Source of the DNA: a virus
Direction: 5' to 3' (one strand)
IMG/VR virus record: IMGVR_UViG_3300044464_000115
Location: 1-21,045 of that record
DNA length: 21,045 bases
Shown: in pieces, positions 12,639-19,872 of the stretch
Layout: the number at the start of each line of letters is the position of its first letter
How positions within the stretch are numbered: the first letter of the stretch is position 1
Translations under genes and position numbers: made by a program
The notes under the pieces: generated by a model
The model's input: the letters and a program-made list of their open reading frames with translations, nothing else
The model's database searches: none
What the model was told of the DNA's origin: nothing

Positions 12639-12954
12639 GGTGTCTATTCCGGTGCTAACCGTGATCATCGCCGGTGTCGTGACCATCATCAGTGCCGTCT
12701 CTGCTGCGGTGGTCGTCGTGATCAAGGCCCTGCGGGAGCGGGATACCGTCTTGCAAACCGTCTCGACGTCCGTCGCCAAGATCGAAGGGCACGTCAACAG
12801 TGAGAAGACCGCGGCGACCGAGCAGGCGCGGGCGAAGGATCGCGAAATCGAGTTGCTGCGGGAGATGTTGGCGCAGCAGAAGCAGACGGCGGCCTTGCTG
12901 GCACAGTCCACCGCGGCGCACACCCGCGGGGTCCCCCTCCCCGAGACGTCCTGA
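12625..12954 (+). CDS. membrane-anchored coiled-coil protein (109 aa), holin or inner-membrane-spanin-like
   Basis: Residues 8-34 (IPVLTVIIAGVVTIISAVSA, then AVVVVIK) form one clear membrane segment. It is followed by a charged helix of about 65 residues with heptad-like spacing (LRERDTVLQTVSTSVAKIEG, AKDREIELLREMLAQQKQTA). An N-terminal anchor plus coiled coil is the layout of Rz-type i-spanins and some small holins, but no endolysin is seen nearby, so neither can be claimed. The start overlaps the preceding gene by 14 nt, and the large terminase starts 6 nt after its stop. Confidence 0.6.
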   Translation: MLLSEVSIPVLTVIIAGVVTIISAVSAAVVVVIKALRERDTVLQTVSTSVAKIEGHVNSEKTAATEQARAKDREIELLREMLAQQKQTAALLAQSTAAHTRGVPLPETS

Positions 12955-12960
12955 GTCCCG

Positions 12961-15162
12961 ATGTACCACCCGGTCATCGTGGCGGCGCAACAGGAGCGGC
13001 TCGAAGCCCAATTCGGCCTCCAGCTGCAGCGATTGCCTGCGGCGCACTGCCACGCGATGCGGACGAGCCTCGACACGATCTATGACGTCGAGACCCGCGA
13101 GCCCACCCGCGCCTTCTCCCAGGACGAGGAAGCCTTCATCCTGAACGAACAGTTGCTGGTCAAGATCGACTACCGGTACGCGGCAGAGCGCTACATCTGG
13201 ATCAACTACGCCGGCCAGAGCCTGCGCCCCATGTACCCCCTCTGGGAAAGCCAGGAACTCATCCTGGCGGAACTTGCCCGCGTCGAGTACGACCACTGGA
13301 CCAGCGGCCACCCCGATGGTTTATTGTTTAACATCTTGAAAGGACGACAATTAGGTGCATGTGTCGAAGGAAATACGAAAGTCCTGACCGCCGACTTGCG
13401 CTGGGTTACTGTTGAGGAATTGGCGGTTGGGACGGAAGTCATCGCGACGGATGAGGAATCGCCTGGGGGGCGGGGCGCTTCTCGAAAGCTGCGTACTGCA
13501 GTCGTCGAGGCGAAGTGGGATGTGTTAGAACCCGCGTTTGAGGTAGTGCTGGCGTCTGGTACATCTATCGTGTGCTCTGCCACTCATCGATGGCTGTACC
13601 GGACACGTACGCAGACGACGGTCGCGTGGCGTGCGGTAGCGGACATGAAAATCGGGGGGTACATCAGGCGGATTACCGAACCGTGGGGTAGTTCTACCCT
13701 TGAGGATTACTGGATGGGTGGGATGCTCGATGGGGAGGGGAGCGGGGGGGCGAAGGGGTCGGGGGGTGTTGAGTTCTGCGTCTCCCAGGTGTACGGACCG
13801 GTCTATGACAGGGCCGCCCGGTACTTCCGTGAGCGGGGGTACGCCTCATTCCACCAGGACCCTCCAGACCTCCGGACCCCTGAGACCTCCTCGAAGTTCG
13901 GCCGAAAGCCCGTCGGTAAGATGAGCGTTGCGCGAATGAGCGAGATCTTCCGGCTGATCGGGCTAACCCGGCCTACCAGATTCCTCGGGCGGCGGTGGTG
14001 GGAGGGGAAGGAGCTTCCTGGGAAGCGTACTGGGGGGTACGGGTGGGATCGTGTTATGGTGGTGCGCCCACTTGGTCGGCGCCGGCTGTTCGACCTCCAG
14101 ACCTCCACCAAGACCTTCATTGCGGAGGGGCTTGTTTCGCACAACTCCACCCTCGTGCAGAGCCTCCTGGCGCACCGGGTGCTGACGCATGGGCAGGTCC
14201 GCACGCTGGTGGCGAGCGATGTCCCCCAGAACAGCGGATCGGAAGGCCTCTTCGGGATGCTCGAATTGGTCGTCGAGAAGTGGCCCTGGTGGCTCAAGCC
14301 CAAGGAGCTCTACCACACCAAGAATCGCCATATCATGTGGAAGAACGGCTCCCGGGTGATCGTGGAGTCAGGCAAATCGATGAAGGGGGGCCTGCAGGAA
14401 GAGGGGGGCGAGAAAGGCCAGCTCGGTCGCTCGAAGACCTACTCCGCCGTTCACCTCTCCGAGATCACCACCTGGGAGCGCCCTGAGCAGATCAACAGCT
14501 CCCTCCTACCGGCGGTGCCGATTACCCCCCGGACCCTCATGGGGCGCGAATCCACCGCGATGGGCAGGAATAATTATTGGCACCAGGAATGGAAGAAGGC
14601 CGGTGCGGGGATCGACCCCCGATTTTTCAACATCTTCATCCCCTTCTACGCGGAGAAGACGAAATACTGGCTCCCCTGCCCACCCGGGTGGAGCCCCAGC
14701 GATGACACCCTCGCGTTCGCGCGGCGGGCCACCGAACAAGGTCCTCAGTACATGCACCGGGCCGTCCAGCTCACGCGCGAGCAGCTCTATTGGTACGAGG
14801 TGATGAAGGCTGCCGCAGTCCACGACGACGAGCTCTACCGGTTCCTGAGTGAGTACCCTTCAGAGCCGGAGGAGGCCTTCCAGAACTCGGGGCGCAGCAT
14901 CTTCTCGGTCGCGACGATGGACCGCTTGGAGAAGCAGGGCCGTCCCCTCATCGACCTCTGGACGGTCGCGCCGCGGGCTGAGCTGATTGCCGATCGGGAG
15001 GCGTCCCTGGCGGAGTACAAGGAATCGCAGGCCCAGCTGGTCGCGCTGGGAGCCAAGCAGCGGCTGCGCCACGCCTCGACGACCCTGGACACCAACGACC
15101 CGATCACCCTGCGGGAAGAGACCGTCGCCACGACCGAGATCGAACCGGAGCCGGCGGCATGA
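12961..15162 (+). CDS. terL: terminase large subunit, ATPase domain, interrupted by an intein
   Basis: The ORF encodes 733 aa, of which 134-395 are an intein; the spliced ATPase would be 471 aa. Across the splice junction the extein reads GRQLGA-STLVQS, an Arg-containing deviant Walker A common in TerL proteins. Walker B is AVHLSE (496-501, catalytic Glu 501) and the coupling motif is ESTAMG (530-535). The LSEYPSEPEEAFQNSGRSIF segment is the usual end of a TerL ATPase domain. The RNase H-fold nuclease is absent and appears as a separate ORF at 15389. Role: ATP-driven DNA packaging through the portal. Residues 660-733 form a charged helical tail. Codon use just upstream of the intein is unusually AT-rich. 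Confidence 0.88.
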   Translation: MYHPVIVAAQQERLEAQFGLQLQRLPAAHCHAMRTSLDTIYDVETREPTRAFSQDEEAFILNEQLLVKIDYRYAAERYIWINYAGQSLRPMYPLWESQELILAELARVEYDHWTSGHPDGLLFNILKGRQLGACVEGNTKVLTADLRWVTVEELAVGTEVIATDEESPGGRGASRKLRTAVVEAKWDVLEPAFEVVLASGTSIVCSATHRWLYRTRTQTTVAWRAVADMKIGGYIRRITEPWGSSTLEDYWMGGMLDGEGSGGAKGSGGVEFCVSQVYGPVYDRAARYFRERGYASFHQDPPDLRTPETSSKFGRKPVGKMSVARMSEIFRLIGLTRPTRFLGRRWWEGKELPGKRTGGYGWDRVMVVRPLGRRRLFDLQTSTKTFIAEGLVSHNSTLVQSLLAHRVLTHGQVRTLVASDVPQNSGSEGLFGMLELVVEKWPWWLKPKELYHTKNRHIMWKNGSRVIVESGKSMKGGLQEEGGEKGQLGRSKTYSAVHLSEITTWERPEQINSSLLPAVPITPRTLMGRESTAMGRNNYWHQEWKKAGAGIDPRFFNIFIPFYAEKTKYWLPCPPGWSPSDDTLAFARRATEQGPQYMHRAVQLTREQLYWYEVMKAAAVHDDELYRFLSEYPSEPEEAFQNSGRSIFSVATMDRLEKQGRPLIDLWTVAPRAELIADREASLAEYKESQAQLVALGAKQRLRHASTTLDTNDPITLREETVATTEIEPEPAA
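13318..13359 (+). other. AT-rich extein tract next to the intein (possible co-conversion tract)
   Basis: These 42 bp encode GLLFNILKGRQLGA, the extein directly upstream of the intein. Only 15 of 42 bases are G or C, and codons such as TTA, TTG, TTT, AAA, GGA and CGA are used, in contrast to the GC-ending codons before it and after the intein. The pattern fits a stretch of donor extein copied along with the intein during homing. Confidence 0.5.
13360..14145 (+). mobile_element. intein (262 aa) with one LAGLIDADG-like motif in TerL Walker A
   Basis: It begins with Cys1 (CVEGNTKVLTADLRW, splicing block A) and ends LVSHN before Ser +1, the canonical N- and C-terminal splicing residues. Block B is GTSIVCSATHRWL (T75, H76). 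Block F is RRLFDLQTSTKTFIAEG (243-257), with Lys where many inteins have His. DYWMGGMLDGEGS at about 116-128 matches the LAGLIDADG endonuclease motif; no second copy is visible, so the endonuclease may be single-motif or decayed. It is inserted between Ala and Ser of the deviant P-loop, so splicing is needed for a working ATPase. The frame is intact throughout. Confidence 0.88.
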
Positions 15163-15392
15163 CGGATCGCAAAATGAAGGTCGAGGTGAAGTCCTCCATC
15201 ACTCCTCCGCCGGAGGAATGGGTGGTGCCCGATCACCTGAAGGGCCGCTCCTGTGTCCTGTGCGGCTTCCCCTTCCAGGACGGCGACACGCACGGGGAGA
15301 TGCAGGATGACGGGATGACCCTGATCTGCCACACGCGGATCCAGGTCAAGGAACCCCGTCAGTGTAAAGTGATCGAGGGGATAACCGAGTGA
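15159..15392 (+). CDS. small Cys/His protein between the two terminase halves (77 aa)
   Basis: Starts MTDRKMKVEVKSSITPPPEE, with ATGA overlap to the ATPase gene; its stop overlaps the GTG of the nuclease gene. It contains CVLCGFPF (about residues 32-39), a His in GDTHGEM, CHTRI (about residue 57) and a later Cys, so one zinc site is plausible. No endonuclease motif is present. Its position exactly between the ATPase and nuclease parts of the large terminase makes a packaging-related role possible. No family is recognised. Confidence 0.65.
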   Translation: MTDRKMKVEVKSSITPPPEEWVVPDHLKGRSCVLCGFPFQDGDTHGEMQDDGMTLICHTRIQVKEPRQCKVIEGITE

Positions 15393-16348
15393 TCCTCCAG
15401 TTCCCCGAAGCCCGCCCCCACTACGCGATTCCCCCGGGGTTCGGCTTCCACAGATTGACCGTCAGGGAGCTCGGTGAGCGCGGCGGGGATCGCGCCCTGT
15501 TCAACTGTCTCCAGATGTGGCAGCACCCCCGGAAGGGACACCGCTATGTCATGGGGGTGGATGTCGGCGATGGTCTCGGCCTCGATCGCTCCGTCGTCGA
15601 TGTCATGCGCATGGGGACGATCGACGAATGTGAGGAGCAGGTCGCCCAATTCATCTCTGACACCACGGCCCCCAGGGCGCTCGCCGGGATCATCGACGCG
15701 GTGGGTCACCTCTACAAGTGGCCCGACGGGCGCGAGGCGATGGCCGCGATCGAGTGTAACAACCACGGCCTCTCGACCCAGGACACCCTGCAGCTCCATC
15801 TCGGCTACCGGCACTTCTTCATCTGGGAAGTCCTCGATCAGGCCGACCCGAACAAGCGCTGGACGACCAAGATGGGCTGGGTCACCACGAACCGCACCCG
15901 GCCTATCCTCCTGGATCAGTTCTACACCGGGGTCACCACGATTGACCCGATTACCGGCTATAGTGACTGCCGCATCAACTCACAGTTTACCCTGGATGAG
16001 ATGCGGGACTTCCAGACGGATGGCAGCTTGTGGGAGGCCGAAGCCGCGAAGGGCGCCTTCGATGACTGCATCATCGCCGGGGGGATCGCGCACTATGTGT
16101 GCTGGCGCCTCCAGGGCGGGGAGACCGAGCCCCTGGCGGATCGACGACGGCGGCGTGCGGAGGAACAGCGCAGGCGATTGCGAGCTGGGGACCACAAGCA
16201 CCTGGACTACCGGAATAGCGATATGACCGCCCAGGACCAACGTCAACAGGAGGGGCTCAGCCCCGAGGAGCGGCAGGAGATCGATGATGACACCGACGGA
16301 CTCTTCTACGACCCCGACTCTCGAGGGAGCGGCGGGACCCTCTATTGA
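15389..16348 (+). CDS. terminase large subunit, RNase H-fold nuclease domain as separate ORF (319 aa)
   Basis: GTG start at 15389 overlaps the upstream stop (GTGA). YVMGVDVGDGLGLDRSVVDV supplies the first catalytic Asp (D58, with D61 and D66 near). AAIECNNHGLSTQDTL gives E121, and AKGAFDDCIIAGGIAHY gives D224/D225, the acidic triad of TerL nuclease domains. The segment WTTKMGWVTTNRTRPILLDQ is also typical of TerL. It would cut concatemeric DNA at the start and end of packaging. No ATPase motif is present. The Arg/Glu-rich tail (DRRRRRAEEQRRRLRAGDHK) may contact DNA or partners. Whether it joins with the ATPase in trans is not known. Confidence 0.85.
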   Translation: MILQFPEARPHYAIPPGFGFHRLTVRELGERGGDRALFNCLQMWQHPRKGHRYVMGVDVGDGLGLDRSVVDVMRMGTIDECEEQVAQFISDTTAPRALAGIIDAVGHLYKWPDGREAMAAIECNNHGLSTQDTLQLHLGYRHFFIWEVLDQADPNKRWTTKMGWVTTNRTRPILLDQFYTGVTTIDPITGYSDCRINSQFTLDEMRDFQTDGSLWEAEAAKGAFDDCIIAGGIAHYVCWRLQGGETEPLADRRRRRAEEQRRRLRAGDHKHLDYRNSDMTAQDQRQQEGLSPEERQEIDDDTDGLFYDPDSRGSGGTLY

Positions 16349-16616
16349 GGCGATCAAGGTAGGCGACACGGTGCTGGTCTGGGTGGATCTCACTCTCGTC
16401 CGGCCGATGATCGTGACCAGCCTCCAGCCAGAGAAGCGCATCTCAGGAACCCTCTTCTGTGAACCGGACGATCACACCCGACCGGTCTTCCGTGGCGCCA
16501 TCGACCGCCGCAACGACCCCGCACGGATTGAGGGGCGGCCCTCGGCCAACTACCCTGTGGGGTATGGCAAGTCTCTCCAGGAAGGTACCGGCCTGGGGAA
16601 CTGGAGCCGCCGATGA
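16284..16616 (+). CDS. hypothetical protein (110 aa)
   Basis: ATG ATG at 16284/16287 follows CAGGAG; the second ATG has better spacing. It overlaps the nuclease gene end by 65 nt in another frame. After a Thr/Pro N-terminus comes a beta-rich core (IEAIKVGDTVLVWVDLTLVR, PMIVTSLQPEKRISGTLFCE) like a small barrel, then HTRPVFRGAIDRRNDPARIE. No catalytic motif is seen. The next gene overlaps by ATGA. It may be a head-associated accessory protein; this is positional only. Confidence 0.62.
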   Translation: MMTPTDSSTTPTLEGAAGPSIEAIKVGDTVLVWVDLTLVRPMIVTSLQPEKRISGTLFCEPDDHTRPVFRGAIDRRNDPARIEGRPSANYPVGYGKSLQEGTGLGNWSRR

Positions 16617-17017
16617 ACACGATTCGCGTGGTGGTGGATGACGACACTCTGGCCGGGCTGCAGCGCATCGCGGACGACACCCGCAAGGACATCGAGGAGG
16701 TCGCGCGGGTGAAGCTGAAGGCGGGGGTGAGCCTCCTGCCACCGGGCCGCGTCGTGGTGGTCGGGGGTGAGATCCTGGAGGTCCTGGAGACGATCCTCGG
16801 TGGGGGCTCCCTGCTGAACGCGCCCGATCTGCGGAAGAAGGTCGAGCGCCTGGCGGGGATCTCATTCCTCCACGTGCGGCTGCCGTTCACCCCGAATCAG
16901 CTCGAGGCGCTGAAGGAGAAGGCCGAGCGCAACTCGCTGACGGTCGAGCAGCTTGTTAATCGGACGGCCCCGCGGATCTATGAGCAGTTCTTCGACCTTG
17001 TTGAGCGGTCGCGGTGA
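16613..17017 (+). CDS. hypothetical protein with two ribbon-helix-helix-like halves (134 aa)
   Basis: Starts MNTIRVVVDDDTLAGLQRIA (ATGA overlap). Residues 3-38 (strand IRVVV, then two helices LAGLQRIADDTRKDIEEVAR) and about 88-128 (strand HVRLPF, then PNQLEALKEKAERNSLTVEQ) each have the strand-helix-helix order of MetJ/Arc-type DNA-binding folds. A middle segment (PGRVVVVGGEILEVLETILG) links them. A DNA-binding regulator or packaging cofactor is possible. This is a pattern reading; no specific family is recognised. Confidence 0.58.
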   Translation: MNTIRVVVDDDTLAGLQRIADDTRKDIEEVARVKLKAGVSLLPPGRVVVVGGEILEVLETILGGGSLLNAPDLRKKVERLAGISFLHVRLPFTPNQLEALKEKAERNSLTVEQLVNRTAPRIYEQFFDLVERSR

Positions 17018-17190
17018 TGGTTGTACAGATCTCCCCCACAGAGATTCTTCGCGTACGCCTTGAACGGCTGGAGCAGCTATTGAAGCGGTACCTCGACAAC
17101 CACTGTGCTAACGCGGACGCCGAAGGGATGTCGGCCCTGTGCGAATGCAGGCTCTGCCTCGACACGCGCGAGGCGATCGGGATCCGCTGA
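17017..17190 (+). CDS. small Cys-containing protein (57 aa)
   Basis: The frame from ATG 17017 reads MVVQISPTEILRVRLERLEQ, continues with LLKRYLDNHCANADAEG and CECRLCLDTREAIGIR. It shares one base with the gene on each side (TGATG at both junctions), strong support for a real coupled gene. A Leu/Arg-rich helix is followed by CxCxxC. No family is recognised. Confidence 0.6.
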   Translation: MVVQISPTEILRVRLERLEQLLKRYLDNHCANADAEGMSALCECRLCLDTREAIGIR

Positions 17191-17732
17191 TGCCGTCCAA
17201 CTATTACCGGTGCCCGACCTGCGGTACCCTCCACCTGGTGACCTACCGGTTGCGCGATGTCGGTGGGGACGGGTGGCCGCCGATCTGTGGGGCGGTGCCG
17301 TCTGCCGAGGCGACGTACTGGGGGCTCTGCCGCGGCATCTTGGAGATCGCCCCCCAGCCCGGCGACTTCGCGATGGACGCCCGCAGCGACGGCGGCACCG
17401 GGAAGGGGTTCCAGAAGTTCTCGGTCGACGTGGACGGTCATCCGGTGGAGATCGACTCCCTCCACAAGCTCAGGACGATCGAGCGCGAATCCGAGCAGCG
17501 GTACCGCAACGGCGAAGGCGAGCCCCTCCGCTTCCGCGCCTGGACCCAGGAGGCCTCCAACATGGGGGTCTCCGCCTTCGGGGACCGTGGCAAGATCGGT
17601 GACCAGGTGTACGACTCCGGCACCCCACACACCAAATCCGAGAAAGTCTCGGTGCGCCGGCATGGCGAGAAGAAACCCTCCATCCCCCTCGGCCCCGGAA
17701 TGCGCCGAGCGAAGACCGCCCTGAAAGGGTAA
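17190..17732 (+). CDS. zinc-ribbon phage head-module protein (180 aa)
   Basis: The start is MPSNYYRCPTCGTLHLVTYR at 17190 (TGATG junction); the 17 earlier codons overlap the previous gene and are rejected. CPTCG (residues 8-12) with later Cys at about 34 and 47 suggests a zinc site. The middle (FSVDVDGHPVEIDSLHKLRT, ERESEQRYRNGEGEPLRFRA) and ASNMGVSAFG resemble a protein often encoded beside phage portal genes. The C-terminus is basic (KVSVRRHGEKKPSIPLGPGM). It ends four bases before the portal start. Likely virion-associated or a packaging accessory. Confidence 0.65.
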   Translation: MPSNYYRCPTCGTLHLVTYRLRDVGGDGWPPICGAVPSAEATYWGLCRGILEIAPQPGDFAMDARSDGGTGKGFQKFSVDVDGHPVEIDSLHKLRTIERESEQRYRNGEGEPLRFRAWTQEASNMGVSAFGDRGKIGDQVYDSGTPHTKSEKVSVRRHGEKKPSIPLGPGMRRAKTALKG

Positions 17733-17736
17733 TCCG

Positions 17737-19872
17737 ATGCCTGACTTCTCGCCTTCTGGCCTCTACGGGCTGCCGCCGATTACCGCCGACGGCCTCCGTC
17801 TCGGCGGTGACCCCCGGGTGCTGGGGTGGATCACCGAGGCAGTCCAGGAGGGGGACCTGATCAACCGCCAGGATCCCGCCTTCGAGATGGCCGACAAGGG
17901 GATGCGCTACATCATTGGAGAACAGCGCGACAACGCGCAGCTGACCCTCCAATATATTCCGTTCGCGGTGATCAACAAATCCCGCAAGGCGACCCAGGCC
18001 CATGTGTCGGCGCTGACCGATATCAAGCCGGTCTTCGGCTACCGGGCGACCGACCCGAATTTCAGCTTCCACGGCGACCTCCTCAACCGCCTGACGGTGG
18101 CCTGGTGGCTCGAGGCGATGGCCGATCTCACCCTCGGCGATTGTATCAAGTACGCCCTCGCAGGGGGCACCGGGGATCTGGCCATCGAATGGGACACCTC
18201 GGCTTCCTTCGGGACCGGCGATCACAAGATCATCGCGAAGGACTTCCGGGACACCCTCGCGATTCGTCCCAGCTCAGATCCGTCGCCGCAGCTCTGGCAG
18301 GGGGTCATCTTCCGGGAGGCGCATTCGATCAACGCCATGCGCTCGAAATACAAAGAGTTCGAATCGGCCTTCCGCCCGGCGCCAGACAACCTTCTCACCA
18401 CGATCATGAGCCGCTTCCGCCATATTGTCGCGCGTATCCAGACCCCCGCGGCCGACACCCTCTCAGGCCTCGCCTCCATTCCCGCCGCGCGCCCGGTCCG
18501 CCCGGGGGATGTCGTGCTCTACCGCACCTACTTGAATGACCTCACGCGCAACCTGACCAACAAGCCGATCGTCATGGGGGACCCCACGGCCAACTGGTCC
18601 TACGTCGTCGAGCCCGGCGGCCCCCTCTACCCGCAGAAGCGCCTCATCGTCTCCACCCCGGAACTGATCCTGTACGATGGCCCGAACCCCTTCTGGCACT
18701 CGATGTACCCCTTCAGCCGTCTCAAGCTCTGGTCGGTGCCCTGGTGCTTCCTGGGCCTCTCGCTCCTCCACGACACGATCCCCATCCAGGACGCGATTAA
18801 TGACTCGATGAAGGACCTCAGACTGGGTATTAAGCAATGGACCAACGCCGACACGCAATTCGACAAGCAGTCCGTCAGTCGCGCGTTCCAGCAGGCGTTC
18901 GACCCGCAGCGCCCAGGCAAGAAGATCGGCATCTCCATGCTCGGATCCCCCTCCAGGGAGCCCTACAAGAAACTCGACGGCCCGAACCCCCAAGTATTGA
19001 GTCTCCTCCTGGAAGTCTACCGGCAGCTCTGTACCGAGCACGACGAACAAACGGGCGTCGCCAACCTCCAGCAGCTCATGCAACTCCGCCAGATGCCTGG
19101 GGCCGACACCATTCAGAAGTACTACGAAGCCCTCACCCCGGAGCTCAGACAAGAGGGGCGCAACGTGGAAGCCTTCCTCCGCGACGTCGCGCAGATGCAC
19201 AAGTTCAACATCTTCCAGTTCCAGACCTCCAGCCGCCGCATGAACATCTTGGGCGACGCCGGGCTGGCACTCGAGGACTTCGATTTCGACGCCGACTCCC
19301 TGGTCCCCGCGATGGAGGCGCAAACGATGACCCCCGACCCGATGACGGGAGTCCCGACCCCACAGGCGACCCCTGGCTATAAGCCTGAGCTGGATCGCTC
19401 GAAAGCGCGTAGCGTGCGTGCCAAGGCCTTCGCCAAGATGTTCATCTTCACCGTGGCCCCCAACTCGATCCTGGCCATGTCGTCGCAGGAAAAGAAGATG
19501 ATGAATTTCCAGCTGGCGCGCATGGGCTACCTGGACTTCTGGACGCTCCACGAATCCCTGGAAACCCCGAACATCGGGACCCCACCCCCGATCCCGCTCC
19601 CGCCGCTCCAGATGCCCGACGACCCGGCAGTCCTGCTCATGGGCCTCCAGGCCGGCAAGTTCCTTCCGGACCCGCAGCGCCCGGGCCAGTTCCTGGAGAT
19701 CCGCACCCCGATTACGGTGACCGAGCGGCTTATAGCACAACAGCTTCTTGGCATTGGAATGACAGAGAACCCGGCCGGGCGGAAATCTTCAGGACAGCAA
19801 GCCCCAAAATCAGAGGAAAAGAAGGATGAAACTGGCGCACCACGACAGACTATCACGGAAAGTCCTAAGTAG
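17737..19872 (+). CDS. portal protein (711 aa)
   Basis: The large size, position after the terminase, and sequence support a portal: the ring at the capsid vertex through which TerL pumps DNA. An N-terminal part contains GMRYIIGEQRDNAQLTLQYI and HVSALTDIKPVFGYRATDPN. The central core has YPFSRLKLWSVPWCFLGLSL followed by IPIQDAINDSMKDLRLG, the wing/stem-like arrangement of portals. Helices follow with LTPELRQEGRNVEAFLRDVA. The region about 525-560 is Pro-rich. The last 40 residues are Ser/Lys/Glu-rich (GRKSSGQQAPKSEEKKDETG) and encoded by less GC-rich DNA. The stop overlaps the stop of the opposing HNH gene by 8 bp. Confidence 0.8.
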   Translation: MPDFSPSGLYGLPPITADGLRLGGDPRVLGWITEAVQEGDLINRQDPAFEMADKGMRYIIGEQRDNAQLTLQYIPFAVINKSRKATQAHVSALTDIKPVFGYRATDPNFSFHGDLLNRLTVAWWLEAMADLTLGDCIKYALAGGTGDLAIEWDTSASFGTGDHKIIAKDFRDTLAIRPSSDPSPQLWQGVIFREAHSINAMRSKYKEFESAFRPAPDNLLTTIMSRFRHIVARIQTPAADTLSGLASIPAARPVRPGDVVLYRTYLNDLTRNLTNKPIVMGDPTANWSYVVEPGGPLYPQKRLIVSTPELILYDGPNPFWHSMYPFSRLKLWSVPWCFLGLSLLHDTIPIQDAINDSMKDLRLGIKQWTNADTQFDKQSVSRAFQQAFDPQRPGKKIGISMLGSPSREPYKKLDGPNPQVLSLLLEVYRQLCTEHDEQTGVANLQQLMQLRQMPGADTIQKYYEALTPELRQEGRNVEAFLRDVAQMHKFNIFQFQTSSRRMNILGDAGLALEDFDFDADSLVPAMEAQTMTPDPMTGVPTPQATPGYKPELDRSKARSVRAKAFAKMFIFTVAPNSILAMSSQEKKMMNFQLARMGYLDFWTLHESLETPNIGTPPPIPLPPLQMPDDPAVLLMGLQAGKFLPDPQRPGQFLEIRTPITVTERLIAQQLLGIGMTENPAGRKSSGQQAPKSEEKKDETGAPRQTITESPK

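Noticed and set aside
11841-13076. Long minus-strand frame (411 codons) opposite the small terminase candidate
   Set aside because: It spans three plus-strand genes that have consistent overlaps and motifs; its own product is low-complexity and has no recognisable domain.
13360-14145. Group I or II intron in the terminase gene
   Set aside because: The insert is open in frame throughout and has intein splicing blocks with Cys1 and HN-Ser ends, so removal is at the protein level.
18463-19740. Long minus-strand frame (425 codons) opposite the portal
   Set aside because: It mirrors the GC-rich codon pattern of the portal gene, is rich in Arg/Gly/His/Glu without any domain, and has no ribosome site or neighbours on that strand.
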